In this document: positions 35,503-43,343 of the stretch, piece by piece
Position numbering within the stretch: the first letter of the stretch is position 1
How the letters are laid out: every line of letters begins with the position of its first letter
Source: an uncultured Enterocloster sp.
Lineage (GTDB): Bacteria > Bacillota > Clostridia > Lachnospirales > Lachnospiraceae
Direction: 5' to 3'
Length of the DNA: 64,000 nt
Assembly (NCBI GenBank): GCA_944383785.1
Contig: CALWQV010000004.1
Coordinates: forward strand, 1 to 64,000
Translations under genes and position numbers: made by a program
The notes under the pieces: generated by a model
The model's database searches: none
Told to the model about the DNA's origin: nothing
What the model saw: the letters and a program-made list of their open reading frames with translations, nothing else

Positions 35503-36381
35503 ATGATACCATTTCAATTTAATAAAAAATCATCGGCAGAGCAAAGGAAATGTGTAGAGAAGTACAGCTCCCTTCTGCTGGCCAGAGCAAATGAAAAGAA
35601 AATCAAAGAGATTGATGACTGGTGCCGGATGAATCTTTCGCGCAGCTTTTCGACAGTTATTACGGCATCCTACAAGGAACTGTGTGAACTGAAGGAAAAA
35701 CTGGCTGCGCCGGACCATGAAGGCAGGTATTCTCTTCCGAATCCCATCAAAAAATATTTGATTAATACGTTGTATAAGGAACATGTTCCCAGAAATTATC
35801 TGATCGACTGTTTAGATGTAACCGTCTGTCCTTACTGTAACCGCGCTTATATTAATCGGAGTAAAAACCATACGGTCTGCCAGCTGGATCATTTTTTTGA
35901 TAAAGCCGCTTATCCGATCATGGCAGTTTCCTTTTATAACCTGATTCCTTCGTGCGGAACTTGTAATTTGACAAAGAAACAACAACCGCTGGGATATTCG
36001 CCTTACGATCCCCGGTTTGATTCGGCTGACCAGCTGCTTGAGTTTGGATTTACAGCAGAGACAGAGAGGGAGCTTCAAGGCCTGAAAAAGGTAACATCCA
36101 TTGTCATTCAAAGCAAAGAGAAGTGTATGGAAGATAATATATATCATCTGGAGTTGCCGGAGCTGTATCAGATACACAGAGATATTGTTCAGGAGCTTTT
36201 ATATAAAAAGATGATCTATTCAAAAGAATATGTGGATGATTTGAAAAAACAATATCCGGGAATAAAAATAGATCCGGGAAGGCTGGTAATTGGAAATTAT
36301 ACAACGCCGGATTCTTATGGAAAACGTCCGCTGGCTAAGATGATGGCTGATATTGGAAGAAAGATAAAACTGATAGACTGA
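35503..36381 (+). CDS. HNH endonuclease, Septu PtuB-like
   Basis: The 292-residue protein has an HNH nuclease core: CPYCNR at residues 109-114, LDHFFDK with Asp129-His130, and NLIPSCGTCN with Asn146, Cys151 and Cys154. So the catalytic His and Asn and a four-cysteine zinc site are intact. The N- and C-terminal parts are helical and unrecognised. The start at 35503 has GGAGG 8 bases upstream; an ATG at 35476 lies inside the DUF4276 remnant. The ATPase gene follows after 12 bases. The pairing of an HNH nuclease with an SMC-like ATPase is the Septu (PtuA/PtuB) arrangement and is also found in some retron effectors, so an antiphage nuclease role is likely. The gene order is the reverse of classical Septu. 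Confidence 0.78.
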   Translation: MIPFQFNKKSSAEQRKCVEKYSSLLLARANEKKIKEIDDWCRMNLSRSFSTVITASYKELCELKEKLAAPDHEGRYSLPNPIKKYLINTLYKEHVPRNYLIDCLDVTVCPYCNRAYINRSKNHTVCQLDHFFDKAAYPIMAVSFYNLIPSCGTCNLTKKQQPLGYSPYDPRFDSADQLLEFGFTAETERELQGLKKVTSIVIQSKEKCMEDNIYHLELPELYQIHRDIVQELLYKKMIYSKEYVDDLKKQYPGIKIDPGRLVIGNYTTPDSYGKRPLAKMMADIGRKIKLID

Positions 36382-36393
36382 CGAGGAAGAAAA

Positions 36394-38226
36394 ATGGGAT
36401 TAGTGTATATATGGACGGAACATATGCAAGGAAAAACACCCCTAGGGATTGCTCTGGAACCGTGCGTGAAAATTGAGTGGAACGGAAGCGGGCAGTCGAA
36501 GGAGTGTACAAGTCTGGAGATATCCATTTATGAGAATGAGGTTGAGCGTTTTTACGGGCCCAATATTGAGAGCATAACGGCTTTGGTTGGGGAAGATGGT
36601 GCGGAGAAGACTCGGATTTGCCGAGATATTTTGGACATTTTTGTAGGTCAAAAAAGAGCGCAGATGACAGCGGGAGGCTGGATTTGGTTAGAAGAGAACA
36701 GCCTGTTTGTGGTGAGCAACGATCAACGGTTACAGACAGTTGTACTTGAAAATGAAAGCAGGACATTTAGAAGTGCTACCTGGAAAACCCAGGGTGACCG
36801 CTTCCAGATTCACTTGGTTCCGTTAGGAACTCTAAATGCGAGCGCGCCGGATTTCTCAATATGTCCGTATTACTTTTCAAATTCCGTATCTGCCTTGACG
36901 GAATGGGGGAAGTATAAAAACGAAGAAACACTTCATTTTCAGGAAACGCCAGTGACGATGATGGAGACGATCGGGAGGTGGACAGATGAAGCTTTTCTGG
37001 AAGAAACAGGGGTATTCGGCTTCCCTCTGGAGCGGACTGAGTTAAGAGCAAAGTATGCGGGGATTTACTTTAAACTGCAAGCGATCAGGGCATGCCTGGG
37101 CTATGATCTGCCTTATAAGGACAGAACCTTTGAAATTAAAATTCCGCTGTTCGGGGAAAGTCCCGTCTATTGTTCGGGAGATACTTTGCCAGAACAGAAG
37201 CAGAAAAGCCTGACTTTCTTGTTTGGAAGATTGGAAGAAAAAACAGGCGTTTTAGAAAGAGCCTATATTTTGATATTAGAGAATGTGTTTTTGATTTATG
37301 GAACGGATCATCAGGGATGGACAGAAATTGGAAAGCTTTTGGCAGATGAAATAACACGATTAGAAAATACGGAGGAGTTTAGGTTTGACCAAGAATGGCT
37401 GAAGAAGCTGGTGGTTCTGCTTGAATCCGAGCAGAAGACAGGATATTCTAAAAAACAGATCTGGTCAAAGCAGATTATTCGGGCAATCAGGGAAATACAG
37501 GCTGTTTTAAAAGAGGAACCGAAGGCATATCGCTATAAAATCGGCAAGTATCCTATGACTTCGGCAAAAGGAAAGGAACTATTAGAACTATACGACAGAT
37601 TGGTTTGTCGGCAAAGTCCGCTGTGGAGAGGGGCTCTTGAAATTGTACTGCCGGAGGAATCCGGACAGCAGAAGGAATTTATGCAGCTGTTCGGCTGTAT
37701 TACAAAATTTGTAAATGAACAAATAAAAAATTCGAAGCAGCCGCATACGTTTTTGCTGCTCCTAGATGAGATTGAGGCGGGGCTGCATCCAAAGCAGCAG
37801 CAGTGCTTGATTGAGAAACTGACAGCTTTTTTGAGCCATGCATTGCCGGAGAGCCATTTTCAGATTTTATTAACGACCAATTCGCCGATTGTATTGTCTG
37901 ATTTGACAGCGGGGCGCGTGTTTAAAGTTAAGCAGAATGAAGACGGTACAGAGATCGAAAAAGAAGAGATGCTGACCTTTGGAGCGAATCTTTATGATCT
38001 TTTTTGCAGAGGATTATCGATGGATGAAGGGACTACGGGGTTCTTTGCGCAGAGGAAAATCAATTCTGCAATTCAATTTGCACGTTCCGGCAATCGTGAG
38101 CAGATGGAAAATCGGAGAGAATTTTCGTATATCGTCAATTCAGTTGGAGAAGAGTTTATCAGGGATTACATAATAGATGAAATGCAGAATCCATATTTAA
38201 TGGAAAACCTTAAATTCAAAAAGTAG
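36394..38226 (+). CDS. Septu PtuA-like ATPase with non-canonical Walker A
   Basis: The 610-residue protein pairs with the HNH nuclease. Its P-loop reads GEDGAEKT (residues 66-73): the second glycine of the usual GxxGxGK[T/S] is glutamate 71 (codon GAG). The Walker B is TFLLLLDEIEAGLHP with Asp458-Glu459 intact. The switch region reads LLTTNSPIVLSDL, where the usual His of STHSP is Asn. The long middle (100-440) is helical with no named domain. GAGGAAG precedes the ATG. With two changed nucleotide-handling residues the protein may bind rather than hydrolyse ATP, or be inactive. Alternatively this is a subfamily with its own chemistry. The stop is 15 bases before the HicB-like gene. Confidence 0.72.
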   Translation: MGLVYIWTEHMQGKTPLGIALEPCVKIEWNGSGQSKECTSLEISIYENEVERFYGPNIESITALVGEDGAEKTRICRDILDIFVGQKRAQMTAGGWIWLEENSLFVVSNDQRLQTVVLENESRTFRSATWKTQGDRFQIHLVPLGTLNASAPDFSICPYYFSNSVSALTEWGKYKNEETLHFQETPVTMMETIGRWTDEAFLEETGVFGFPLERTELRAKYAGIYFKLQAIRACLGYDLPYKDRTFEIKIPLFGESPVYCSGDTLPEQKQKSLTFLFGRLEEKTGVLERAYILILENVFLIYGTDHQGWTEIGKLLADEITRLENTEEFRFDQEWLKKLVVLLESEQKTGYSKKQIWSKQIIRAIREIQAVLKEEPKAYRYKIGKYPMTSAKGKELLELYDRLVCRQSPLWRGALEIVLPEESGQQKEFMQLFGCITKFVNEQIKNSKQPHTFLLLLDEIEAGLHPKQQQCLIEKLTAFLSHALPESHFQILLTTNSPIVLSDLTAGRVFKVKQNEDGTEIEKEEMLTFGANLYDLFCRGLSMDEGTTGFFAQRKINSAIQFARSGNREQMENRREFSYIVNSVGEEFIRDYIIDEMQNPYLMENLKFKK

Positions 38227-38241
38227 AAGGAGCACAGAAAA

Positions 38242-38520
38242 ATGACATTCGTATATCCAGCAATATTTACCCCTCACAAAGAAGACAAAGGCTACCACGC
38301 GCATTTCCCGGATCTGGAATGCTGCGAGGTTGACGCGGGAGATCTGGAAGACGCCGTGGAGGAAGCCAGATATGCCGCCTACAATTGGATTATGGTGGAA
38401 TTGGAAGATGAGGAAGGCCAGCTGCCCCATGCCAGCCATGAGGAGGATATCCATCTTGAGGCAGGGCAGCTGCTGAAGCGGATCTCTGTTACGGTGAAGC
38501 TTCTGCCGGATAATGATTAG
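38242..38520 (+). CDS. HicB-like antitoxin family protein
   Basis: The 92-residue protein is a HicB-like domain: YPAIFTPHKEDKGYHAHFPDL at residues 5-25, then a helix (EDAVEEARYAAYNWIMVELE) and a strand region, without an evident C-terminal DNA-binding domain. AAGGAG lies 9 bases before the ATG. No HicA toxin is present. Because it follows the ATPase by only 15 bases with no terminator between, it may be the third gene of the HNH/ATPase operon. It could regulate that operon or simply be an orphan. Confidence 0.82.
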   Translation: MTFVYPAIFTPHKEDKGYHAHFPDLECCEVDAGDLEDAVEEARYAAYNWIMVELEDEEGQLPHASHEEDIHLEAGQLLKRISVTVKLLPDND

Positions 38521-38533
38521 CTCTATATCAGCC

Positions 38534-38579
38534 AGCCGGGAGTCCCGGAAACCAATCAGGTTTTCCGCCGCTCCCGGCT
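38534..38579. terminator. Bidirectional terminator between HicB-like and K+ channel genes
   Basis: AGCCGGGAG (38534-38542) and CTCCCGGCT (38571-38579) form a 9-bp stem with an inner CGGAAA/TTTTCCG pairing. TTCCTTTT follows on the + strand. The - strand arm overlaps the last codons of the channel gene. Confidence 0.6.
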
Positions 38580-39347
38580 TCCTTTTATGTTCGGAGCCGC
38601 TGCGTTTTCCCTCTGTTTTAACCCCTTCAAAATTCCACAAATCTCCTCCACATCCTCCTCCGACAACGCCTCAAAATCATCCAGCCGCTCCCGCACCAGG
38701 TCTAGGGCCGCGCTGCGGACTGTTTTCCGGTTGGCCCGCAGGAAATAGGAGGTAATGGTACTGGTGACCGTACCGAGAAGTCCGATGCCCACGATCATCA
38801 GGAACATGGCGATGATCCGTCCATAGAGGGTGTGGGGGGAGATGTCGCCGTATCCTACGGTGGTGGCGGTGACAAAGGCCCACCAGATGCCGTCCCCAAG
38901 GCTCATCCCCTCCGCGAAATGGATCAGGATCCCGCCAAGGCCGATGAGAAGGGCGGTAACGAAAACCACATATTTAAAGCCGTTGGTATTAAAGAAGGCT
39001 TTGGCCTTCCGCAGCGGCCTGTAGAGAAAGGCGAAAAGCCGGGGCAGCTTGAAAAGCTTTAAAAGCGAGGCGGAGCGCACAATTTTAAAGGCCCGGAATA
39101 CCGTGTGGAAGGGGAGGATGGCGATCAGGTCGCAGATGTTGGAGCGGACAAAACGCCCCTTATCCGCCGCCGCGTGAAGGCGGACCAGGTAGTCCACTAC
39201 AAAGACTGCCAGAATCACCTGGTCGGCGCGGATCTCCCAGCCCTTTAACCCTTCCGATAGATCAATGATAATCAGCGCCACCGCAAAAACGGCTAGGGAA
39301 CTGATGATGATGTCATAAATGAAATGCTGACGCTTCGAAAGCTTCAT
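38556..39347 (-). CDS. Voltage-gated-like K+ channel (ion transport 2 family)
   Basis: The 263-residue membrane protein has the K+ selectivity filter TATTVGYGDISP (about residue 180), an outer pore helix before it and a long inner helix after it. Four N-terminal helices carry an S4-like basic segment (FRAFKIVRSASLLKLFKLPRL). The soluble tail (ERLDDFEALSEEDVEEIC) is short and has no RCK domain. The ATG at 39347 is chosen because it lies 6 bases after the upstream gene's stop, behind AAGGTGA. It probably sets membrane potential. It is cotranscribed with the glycosyltransferase just upstream, which seems functionally unrelated. Confidence 0.9.
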   Translation of the reverse strand: MKLSKRQHFIYDIIISSLAVFAVALIIIDLSEGLKGWEIRADQVILAVFVVDYLVRLHAAADKGRFVRSNICDLIAILPFHTVFRAFKIVRSASLLKLFKLPRLFAFLYRPLRKAKAFFNTNGFKYVVFVTALLIGLGGILIHFAEGMSLGDGIWWAFVTATTVGYGDISPHTLYGRIIAMFLMIVGIGLLGTVTSTITSYFLRANRKTVRSAALDLVRERLDDFEALSEEDVEEICGILKGLKQRENAAAPNIKGSRERRKT

Positions 39348-39352
39348 GGAAA

Positions 39353-40126
39353 TCACCTTCCCTTCAACTTCCCATATTTTCTCAAACTCCGCACCGTATA
39401 CCATCCCCAGTAATAAATTGCCGCCGGGAGGGACAGCCCCACATACCGGTACACCCGAAAGGTCATGCAGGCGGCCTTAAGCTTATTGCCGGACTTGGAA
39501 GCGGCGCTGAGCCGGTAGATCAGCAGAGGCTCGTCCAGTCCCATGGCCGTTGGCGTCCGCTCCTTTAAGATCTGCAGCCATAGGGCAAAGTCCTCATGGA
39601 TCCGCTCCGAATCCGCGGGAAAATGAGACAGCAGATCCCGGCGGATCAATACGGAGGAACAGGAGATCAGGTTCTGCTTTAGCAGCTGCCGAAAGGCCAG
39701 GCGCTTCGGAGCCGGAAGATAGTAGGAGAGCCGGTTCCCATTCTCATCCATAAAGCCAGAGCCGGTGAATGTAAAGGGGCAATGATTGGCTTTGGCAAAT
39801 GCCAGCTGTTTTTCAAGCTTTTCCGGCGCCCAGCAGTCATCGCTGTCTAAAAAGGCGATCCATTTTCCCTTTGCCTGATCCATTCCTGCATTTCTGGAAC
39901 GGGAAACCCCAAGATTTTTCGGATTTTGGATCAGCCGCAGCCGGGAATCCTTGGTCAGGGCTTCCTGAATCAGGGAGAGGGTGTTGTCTGTGGAACAGTC
40001 TTCAATTAAAATCAGCTCCCAGTTTTTAAAGGTCTGTTCCCGGACAGACCGGATGGCCTGGCGGATATATGCCTCCGCATTGTAGGCGGGCATGATGATG
40101 GAGACGGTTGGGGCGCATGCTGACAT
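39353..40126 (-). CDS. Family 2 glycosyltransferase
   Basis: The 257-residue protein has the family 2 motifs SIIMPAYNAEAYIRQAI, LIEDCSTDNT, NLGVSRSRNAGMDQAKG and FLDSDDCW, then RIHEDFALWLQIL with the general-base region. This resembles WcaA/TeichuronicTuaG-type transferases. Start at 40126 is set by GGGAGG 7 bases upstream; the frame is open 50 codons further. There are no other sugar genes adjacent, so acceptor and donor are unknown. Confidence 0.85.
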   Translation of the reverse strand: MSACAPTVSIIMPAYNAEAYIRQAIRSVREQTFKNWELILIEDCSTDNTLSLIQEALTKDSRLRLIQNPKNLGVSRSRNAGMDQAKGKWIAFLDSDDCWAPEKLEKQLAFAKANHCPFTFTGSGFMDENGNRLSYYLPAPKRLAFRQLLKQNLISCSSVLIRRDLLSHFPADSERIHEDFALWLQILKERTPTAMGLDEPLLIYRLSAASKSGNKLKAACMTFRVYRYVGLSLPAAIYYWGWYTVRSLRKYGKLKGR

Positions 40127-40237
40127 AAATATTCCTCCCTGGGATGGCGGCAGACTGAAATCTGCGAAATATGCTTCTATATATTGTACACCATTTTCCA
40201 CTTTTTTCAAATACAGAACGATTTGGATTGGGAGCAA

Positions 40238-40261
40238 GAAAAAGGGGCCCCCACCGGCCCC
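40238..40261 (-). terminator. Intrinsic terminator after cytidylate-kinase-like gene
   Basis: On the - strand GGGGCC GGTGGG GGCCCC is followed by TTTTTCTTGC. It lies 28 bases past the stop of the kinase-like gene. Confidence 0.8.
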
Positions 40262-40288
40262 TCTCTTAACGCCCATACGCCAACTAAC

Positions 40289-40894
40289 TCATCCCTCCCG
40301 ATACATCCCCTCAATAATCTCCACCACTCTCTCCATCCCCAGCATACTCACATTCATCAGCATCTGATGGGATTCGATGCTGCCCCATTCCTCCTTGGTA
40401 TAGGTTTCATAATACTGTCTTCTCCGGTTGTCCGTCTGGCGGACGGCGCTGGCGGCGTCCCGCTCAGGGATTCCATAGCGCTCCATAATGCGGGCGATGC
40501 GCTCCTTCCTGGAAGCGCATAAGAAAACATCGATGAGTCCGGGATCATCCCGCAGGATAAAGCCGCCGCAGCGCCCTATAATGATGCATGGGCCCTGGGC
40601 CGCCAGCTTCTTGATGAGGGCGGTCTGCACCAGGTATGTATTGTCAGTCAAGGGCAGGCCGTAGCGGGCGGCCTCCTTAGGGTCTTCCGGAACATGGTAG
40701 GTGCGCAGGAAGGAATGAAGGGCGCTCTCGTCCACCTTTTCCACGCTGACCGGGGACAGCTGCAGCTCTCTGGCAGCCATTTCTACTAGGCTGCGGTCGT
40801 AGAGGGGGATTCTCAGCTTTTTGGAAAGACGTTCTCCTGCCTCATGCCCGCCGCTTCCAAACTGCCGTGCAATGGTAATAATTTTATGGCTCAT
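40289..40894 (-). CDS. Cytidylate kinase-like family protein
   Basis: The 201-residue protein belongs to the cytidylate kinase-like (AAA_26-type) family common in Clostridia. The P-loop is IARQFGSGGHEAGERLSKKL at residues 6-25, followed by YDRSLVEMAA and the IIIGRCGGFILRDD segment, then VFLCASRKERIARIMER and the lid-like QTDNRRRQYYETYT. It differs from true Cmk in the nucleotide-binding loop and is often present besides it. The start is set by AGGAGTG upstream of the ATG at 40894. A nucleotide kinase role is likely but the substrate is unknown. Confidence 0.85.
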   Translation of the reverse strand: MSHKIITIARQFGSGGHEAGERLSKKLRIPLYDRSLVEMAARELQLSPVSVEKVDESALHSFLRTYHVPEDPKEAARYGLPLTDNTYLVQTALIKKLAAQGPCIIIGRCGGFILRDDPGLIDVFLCASRKERIARIMERYGIPERDAASAVRQTDNRRRQYYETYTKEEWGSIESHQMLMNVSMLGMERVVEIIEGMYREG

Positions 40895-41007
40895 AAGCAC
40901 ACTCCTTTCTGAATAGACACATTTCTTGCCTGATACCTTGATTATACAGCAAAAACAATAAAAAAGCATTAAAATTCAGAAAAAAGCTTACTGCCCCGAG
41001 CTTGCTA

Positions 41008-41475
41008 TTACATCCCTCCCGCCTTTACAGCCTCTTCCTCCTGCGGGGCCTGCTCGTCCAATTCCTCGGAGGCAGAACATTCTTCCATGGCTTTAGCCTG
41101 GCCGGACTGAGCCCTCTGGGCCCGCATCATTTCCCAGATGGTATCGTGCATCCAGTTGACCGTGTCGCTGAGCATCTTGTTTTCCGCATCCAGACTCATG
41201 ATCACATTGCAGAGCTGGGCGATGGTTTCGCGGCTGTTGAAGCGCTTATGTGAGGCGGAGATCCGCTGTAAAATGGAGGGATTCTGCTTGAGCATTTCAT
41301 CGGCCAGATAGTTGTCCCGCTCCTCGCAGGTCATTTTCATAAATTCCGTATAGTACATTCTCAGCATCCGCATGGACACGTTGCCGCTGCATTTGGGGCA
41401 CAGGGGATGCCTGGAGGTCTGATAGTAAGCATAATGCCCGCATTTCGGACAGTAAAATACGGCAAGTTCTCGCAT
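41008..41475 (-). CDS. Hypothetical zinc-ribbon protein
   Basis: A 155-residue soluble protein. Residues 8-31 form a zinc ribbon of two CxxC pairs (YCPKCG and LCPKCSG). A helical region (EFMKMTCEERDNYLADEML and DAENKMLSDTVNWMHDTIW) and an acidic, low-complexity C-terminus (EECSASEELDEQAPQEEE) follow. The ATG at 41475 has GCGAGGA upstream. I do not recognise a functional family. The ribbon suggests nucleic acid or protein binding. Confidence 0.7.
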   Translation of the reverse strand: MRELAVFYCPKCGHYAYYQTSRHPLCPKCSGNVSMRMLRMYYTEFMKMTCEERDNYLADEMLKQNPSILQRISASHKRFNSRETIAQLCNVIMSLDAENKMLSDTVNWMHDTIWEMMRAQRAQSGQAKAMEECSASEELDEQAPQEEEAVKAGGM

Positions 41476-41583
41476 TGAAAAATTCCTCGCTTTCAATCTC
41501 ATTCTATACGATAATGTATAACGAGAAAAATTCCAAAATATACCTATTTTCTTGAAGAAAATGTAAATTTCGGCACAATGCAC

Positions 41584-41616
41584 AAAAAAGCGGCAGAGCA
41601 CTCAGGCCCTGCCGCT
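41584..41616 (-). terminator. Intrinsic terminator after the cell-wall-binding protein gene
   Basis: AGCGGCAG/CTGCCGCT (41609-41616 and 41589-41596) form an 8-bp stem followed on the - strand by TTTTTTGTGC. It lies 27 bases beyond the stop of the repeat protein. Confidence 0.85.
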
Positions 41617-41642
41617 GAACGGATGAGGTAAAAAATGCGGTT

Positions 41643-43067
41643 TTACTTCTGGATCCGGCCCTGGGTATCAACGACCCAGATATTGCCGTCCTCGTCCTCA
41701 AAGTCCTTGTATCCGGCGCCCAGATCCGCCCGCTCAGAGGACTTGGAGCTGGAGCTGGCCTTCTGCACGGAGCCGTTCACATTGATCAGATAGGACACGC
41801 CGTCCAGTTCTACGGGAGCGAAGCGCAGATCCCGGTCCGCCTCCTGGCGCAGGCCCTGGATATAGAGCACATTGTCCTTGATTCCGTGGTAGCCCTGGCC
41901 CTTATTCGCGCCATCGGTACGGAAGTACCAGTTCTGGCGCTCGCCGCTGTCCTCGTCCTCGATCACCTGCTTGCCGGTTCTCATGATGCCGTCCTCGCCG
42001 AAGTAGTAGTTGGCTGCGGTTCCATCCTCATCGCTGATGGACTGTCTGCCGGTCTGCATCTCGCCCTTGGTGTTGAAGGCGTAGCGCTTGGAGTCGATGG
42101 TAAAGAGCTCCAGGCCGCTTTCAGCATGGTAAGGCTTACCGTTCTTAAAATAGAAGCGGTAGGTTTCATCCTCGTCGCTTAAGCCCTCGATGCCCTGGAT
42201 GGTTCTCCAGCCGGAGGCCCGCTTTCCGTCCTCATCGTAGTACTGATAGCCGGCTGCGGTGTCCTCATGGGAGGCCTCGCTGGAAGCCGGGGCCTGAGAA
42301 TCAGCGCTCTCAGAAACGGTCTCCCCGGAAACCACAGCTTCAGAATCAGCGTTCTCAGACGCCGCTGCTTCGGCGGCTTCCTCGGGCAGCTTATACCATC
42401 CGGTTACCATGCGTCCGTCTTCAAAGGTGTAATAAGCGCCGTCGATTTTTTTATCCACCTGGTTTTCTACCCTCTGTCCGTTGCGGTCGTAGTAGAACCA
42501 GGACTCGGTTACATCGGGATCGTCCGTCTCGTCCTCTAAGAGGATCCAGCCGGTCTTCATTTTGCCGTCGCCCTCTTCGCCCAGGTAGTAGTTGGCTCCG
42601 TCGATTTCCACAGAGCCGGTCATCATATGGCCATCCTCATTGAAATAGTAGGAATAGCCGTCGATCTTGACCCAGCGGGAGGCGGACATTTTCCCGTCTC
42701 TTCCATAATAGTACCAATAAATTTCCGGTTCCTCATCGCCGTAGCTGTAGTCTTCATTTTCAATGGAAACCCAGGTGTTGGCAACTCGTTTTCCGTCTTC
42801 TCCTACGTAATACTCGTCTACCTGCATGCTGCTTGCCCGCATTCCGTCGGAATCCAGATAATACCAGTTGTCCCCGTCCTTCTTCCAGGTGTCGGTCAGG
42901 CGGTACCCGTCGGAGTCATAGTAGACCCAGCCGTCGTCTTCCTGGACCCAGCCGGAGGCTGCGGCGTAAGCGGTTGCGGCGTCCGTTCCCATTGCCAGGG
43001 CGGGAGCAAATACAGCCATCAGAGCGGTAGTGGATAATGCAGCCATAACTTTCATGTGTTTCTTCAT
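41643..43067 (-). CDS. Secreted cell-wall-binding (choline-binding-type) repeat protein
   Basis: The 474-residue protein begins with a signal peptide (MKKHMKVMAALSTTALMAVF, cleavage probably after ATAYA). The rest consists of roughly ten cell-wall-binding repeats of the PF01473/PF19127 type, for example GWVQEDDGWVYYDSDGYRL, DNWYYLDSDGMRAS, YSYYFNEDGHMMTG and NYYFGEDGIMRTGK. A Ser/Ala/Glu-rich linker (AAEAAASENADSEAVVSGE) interrupts the array near residue 235. There is no enzymatic domain. AGGAGA precedes the ATG at 43067. It probably sits on a wall polymer and may act as a surface adhesin or spacer. The ligand is unknown. Confidence 0.88.
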   Translation of the reverse strand: MKKHMKVMAALSTTALMAVFAPALAMGTDAATAYAAASGWVQEDDGWVYYDSDGYRLTDTWKKDGDNWYYLDSDGMRASSMQVDEYYVGEDGKRVANTWVSIENEDYSYGDEEPEIYWYYYGRDGKMSASRWVKIDGYSYYFNEDGHMMTGSVEIDGANYYLGEEGDGKMKTGWILLEDETDDPDVTESWFYYDRNGQRVENQVDKKIDGAYYTFEDGRMVTGWYKLPEEAAEAAASENADSEAVVSGETVSESADSQAPASSEASHEDTAAGYQYYDEDGKRASGWRTIQGIEGLSDEDETYRFYFKNGKPYHAESGLELFTIDSKRYAFNTKGEMQTGRQSISDEDGTAANYYFGEDGIMRTGKQVIEDEDSGERQNWYFRTDGANKGQGYHGIKDNVLYIQGLRQEADRDLRFAPVELDGVSYLINVNGSVQKASSSSKSSERADLGAGYKDFEDEDGNIWVVDTQGRIQK

Positions 43068-43280
43068 AATAAACAATCTCTCCTTTTTGAAATGTGAAAA
43101 CAGGTTTTCTTTGTGGCCGAACATCCGTCGTTGCATTACATGGGTGATTATAGCGGATAAATGCCCCTTTGAATAGTGAAGGTTGCTGGAAGAGGTGGAA
43201 GGCGCTGGCGGGGGAGTATATAATGGTTAAAGATAAGACGATAGGGGTCTGGGCATTGGCGTGATATTACGAAAGACCAC

Positions 43281-43309
43281 TTGTTTTCTTTCAATTTCAA
43301 TGATATAAT
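43281..43309 (+). promoter_or_regulatory. Promoter of the AbiE-like pair
   Basis: TTGTTT (43281-43286), 17-bp spacer, perfect TATAAT (43304-43309). Transcription would start near 43316, inside the palindrome listed next. Confidence 0.7.
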
Positions 43310-43312
43310 TGG

Positions 43313-43331
43313 TTTCACCAAAATGGTGAAA
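43313..43331 (+). promoter_or_regulatory. Palindromic operator candidate of the AbiE-like pair
   Basis: TTTCACCA (43313-43320) and TGGTGAAA (43324-43331) are perfect 8-bp inverted arms around AAA. They overlie the expected transcription start, 3 bases downstream of the -10 box and 12 bases before the GTG start. AbiEi antitoxins autoregulate through inverted repeats, so this is a likely site for the winged-helix protein encoded next. Confidence 0.65.
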
Positions 43332-43343
43332 GGTGAATTTATA

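Noticed and set aside
42240..42400. Horizontally acquired insertion in the cell-wall-binding protein
   Set aside because: The Ser/Ala/Glu-rich stretch is a plausible linker between repeat blocks, keeps frame and has composition like its surroundings.
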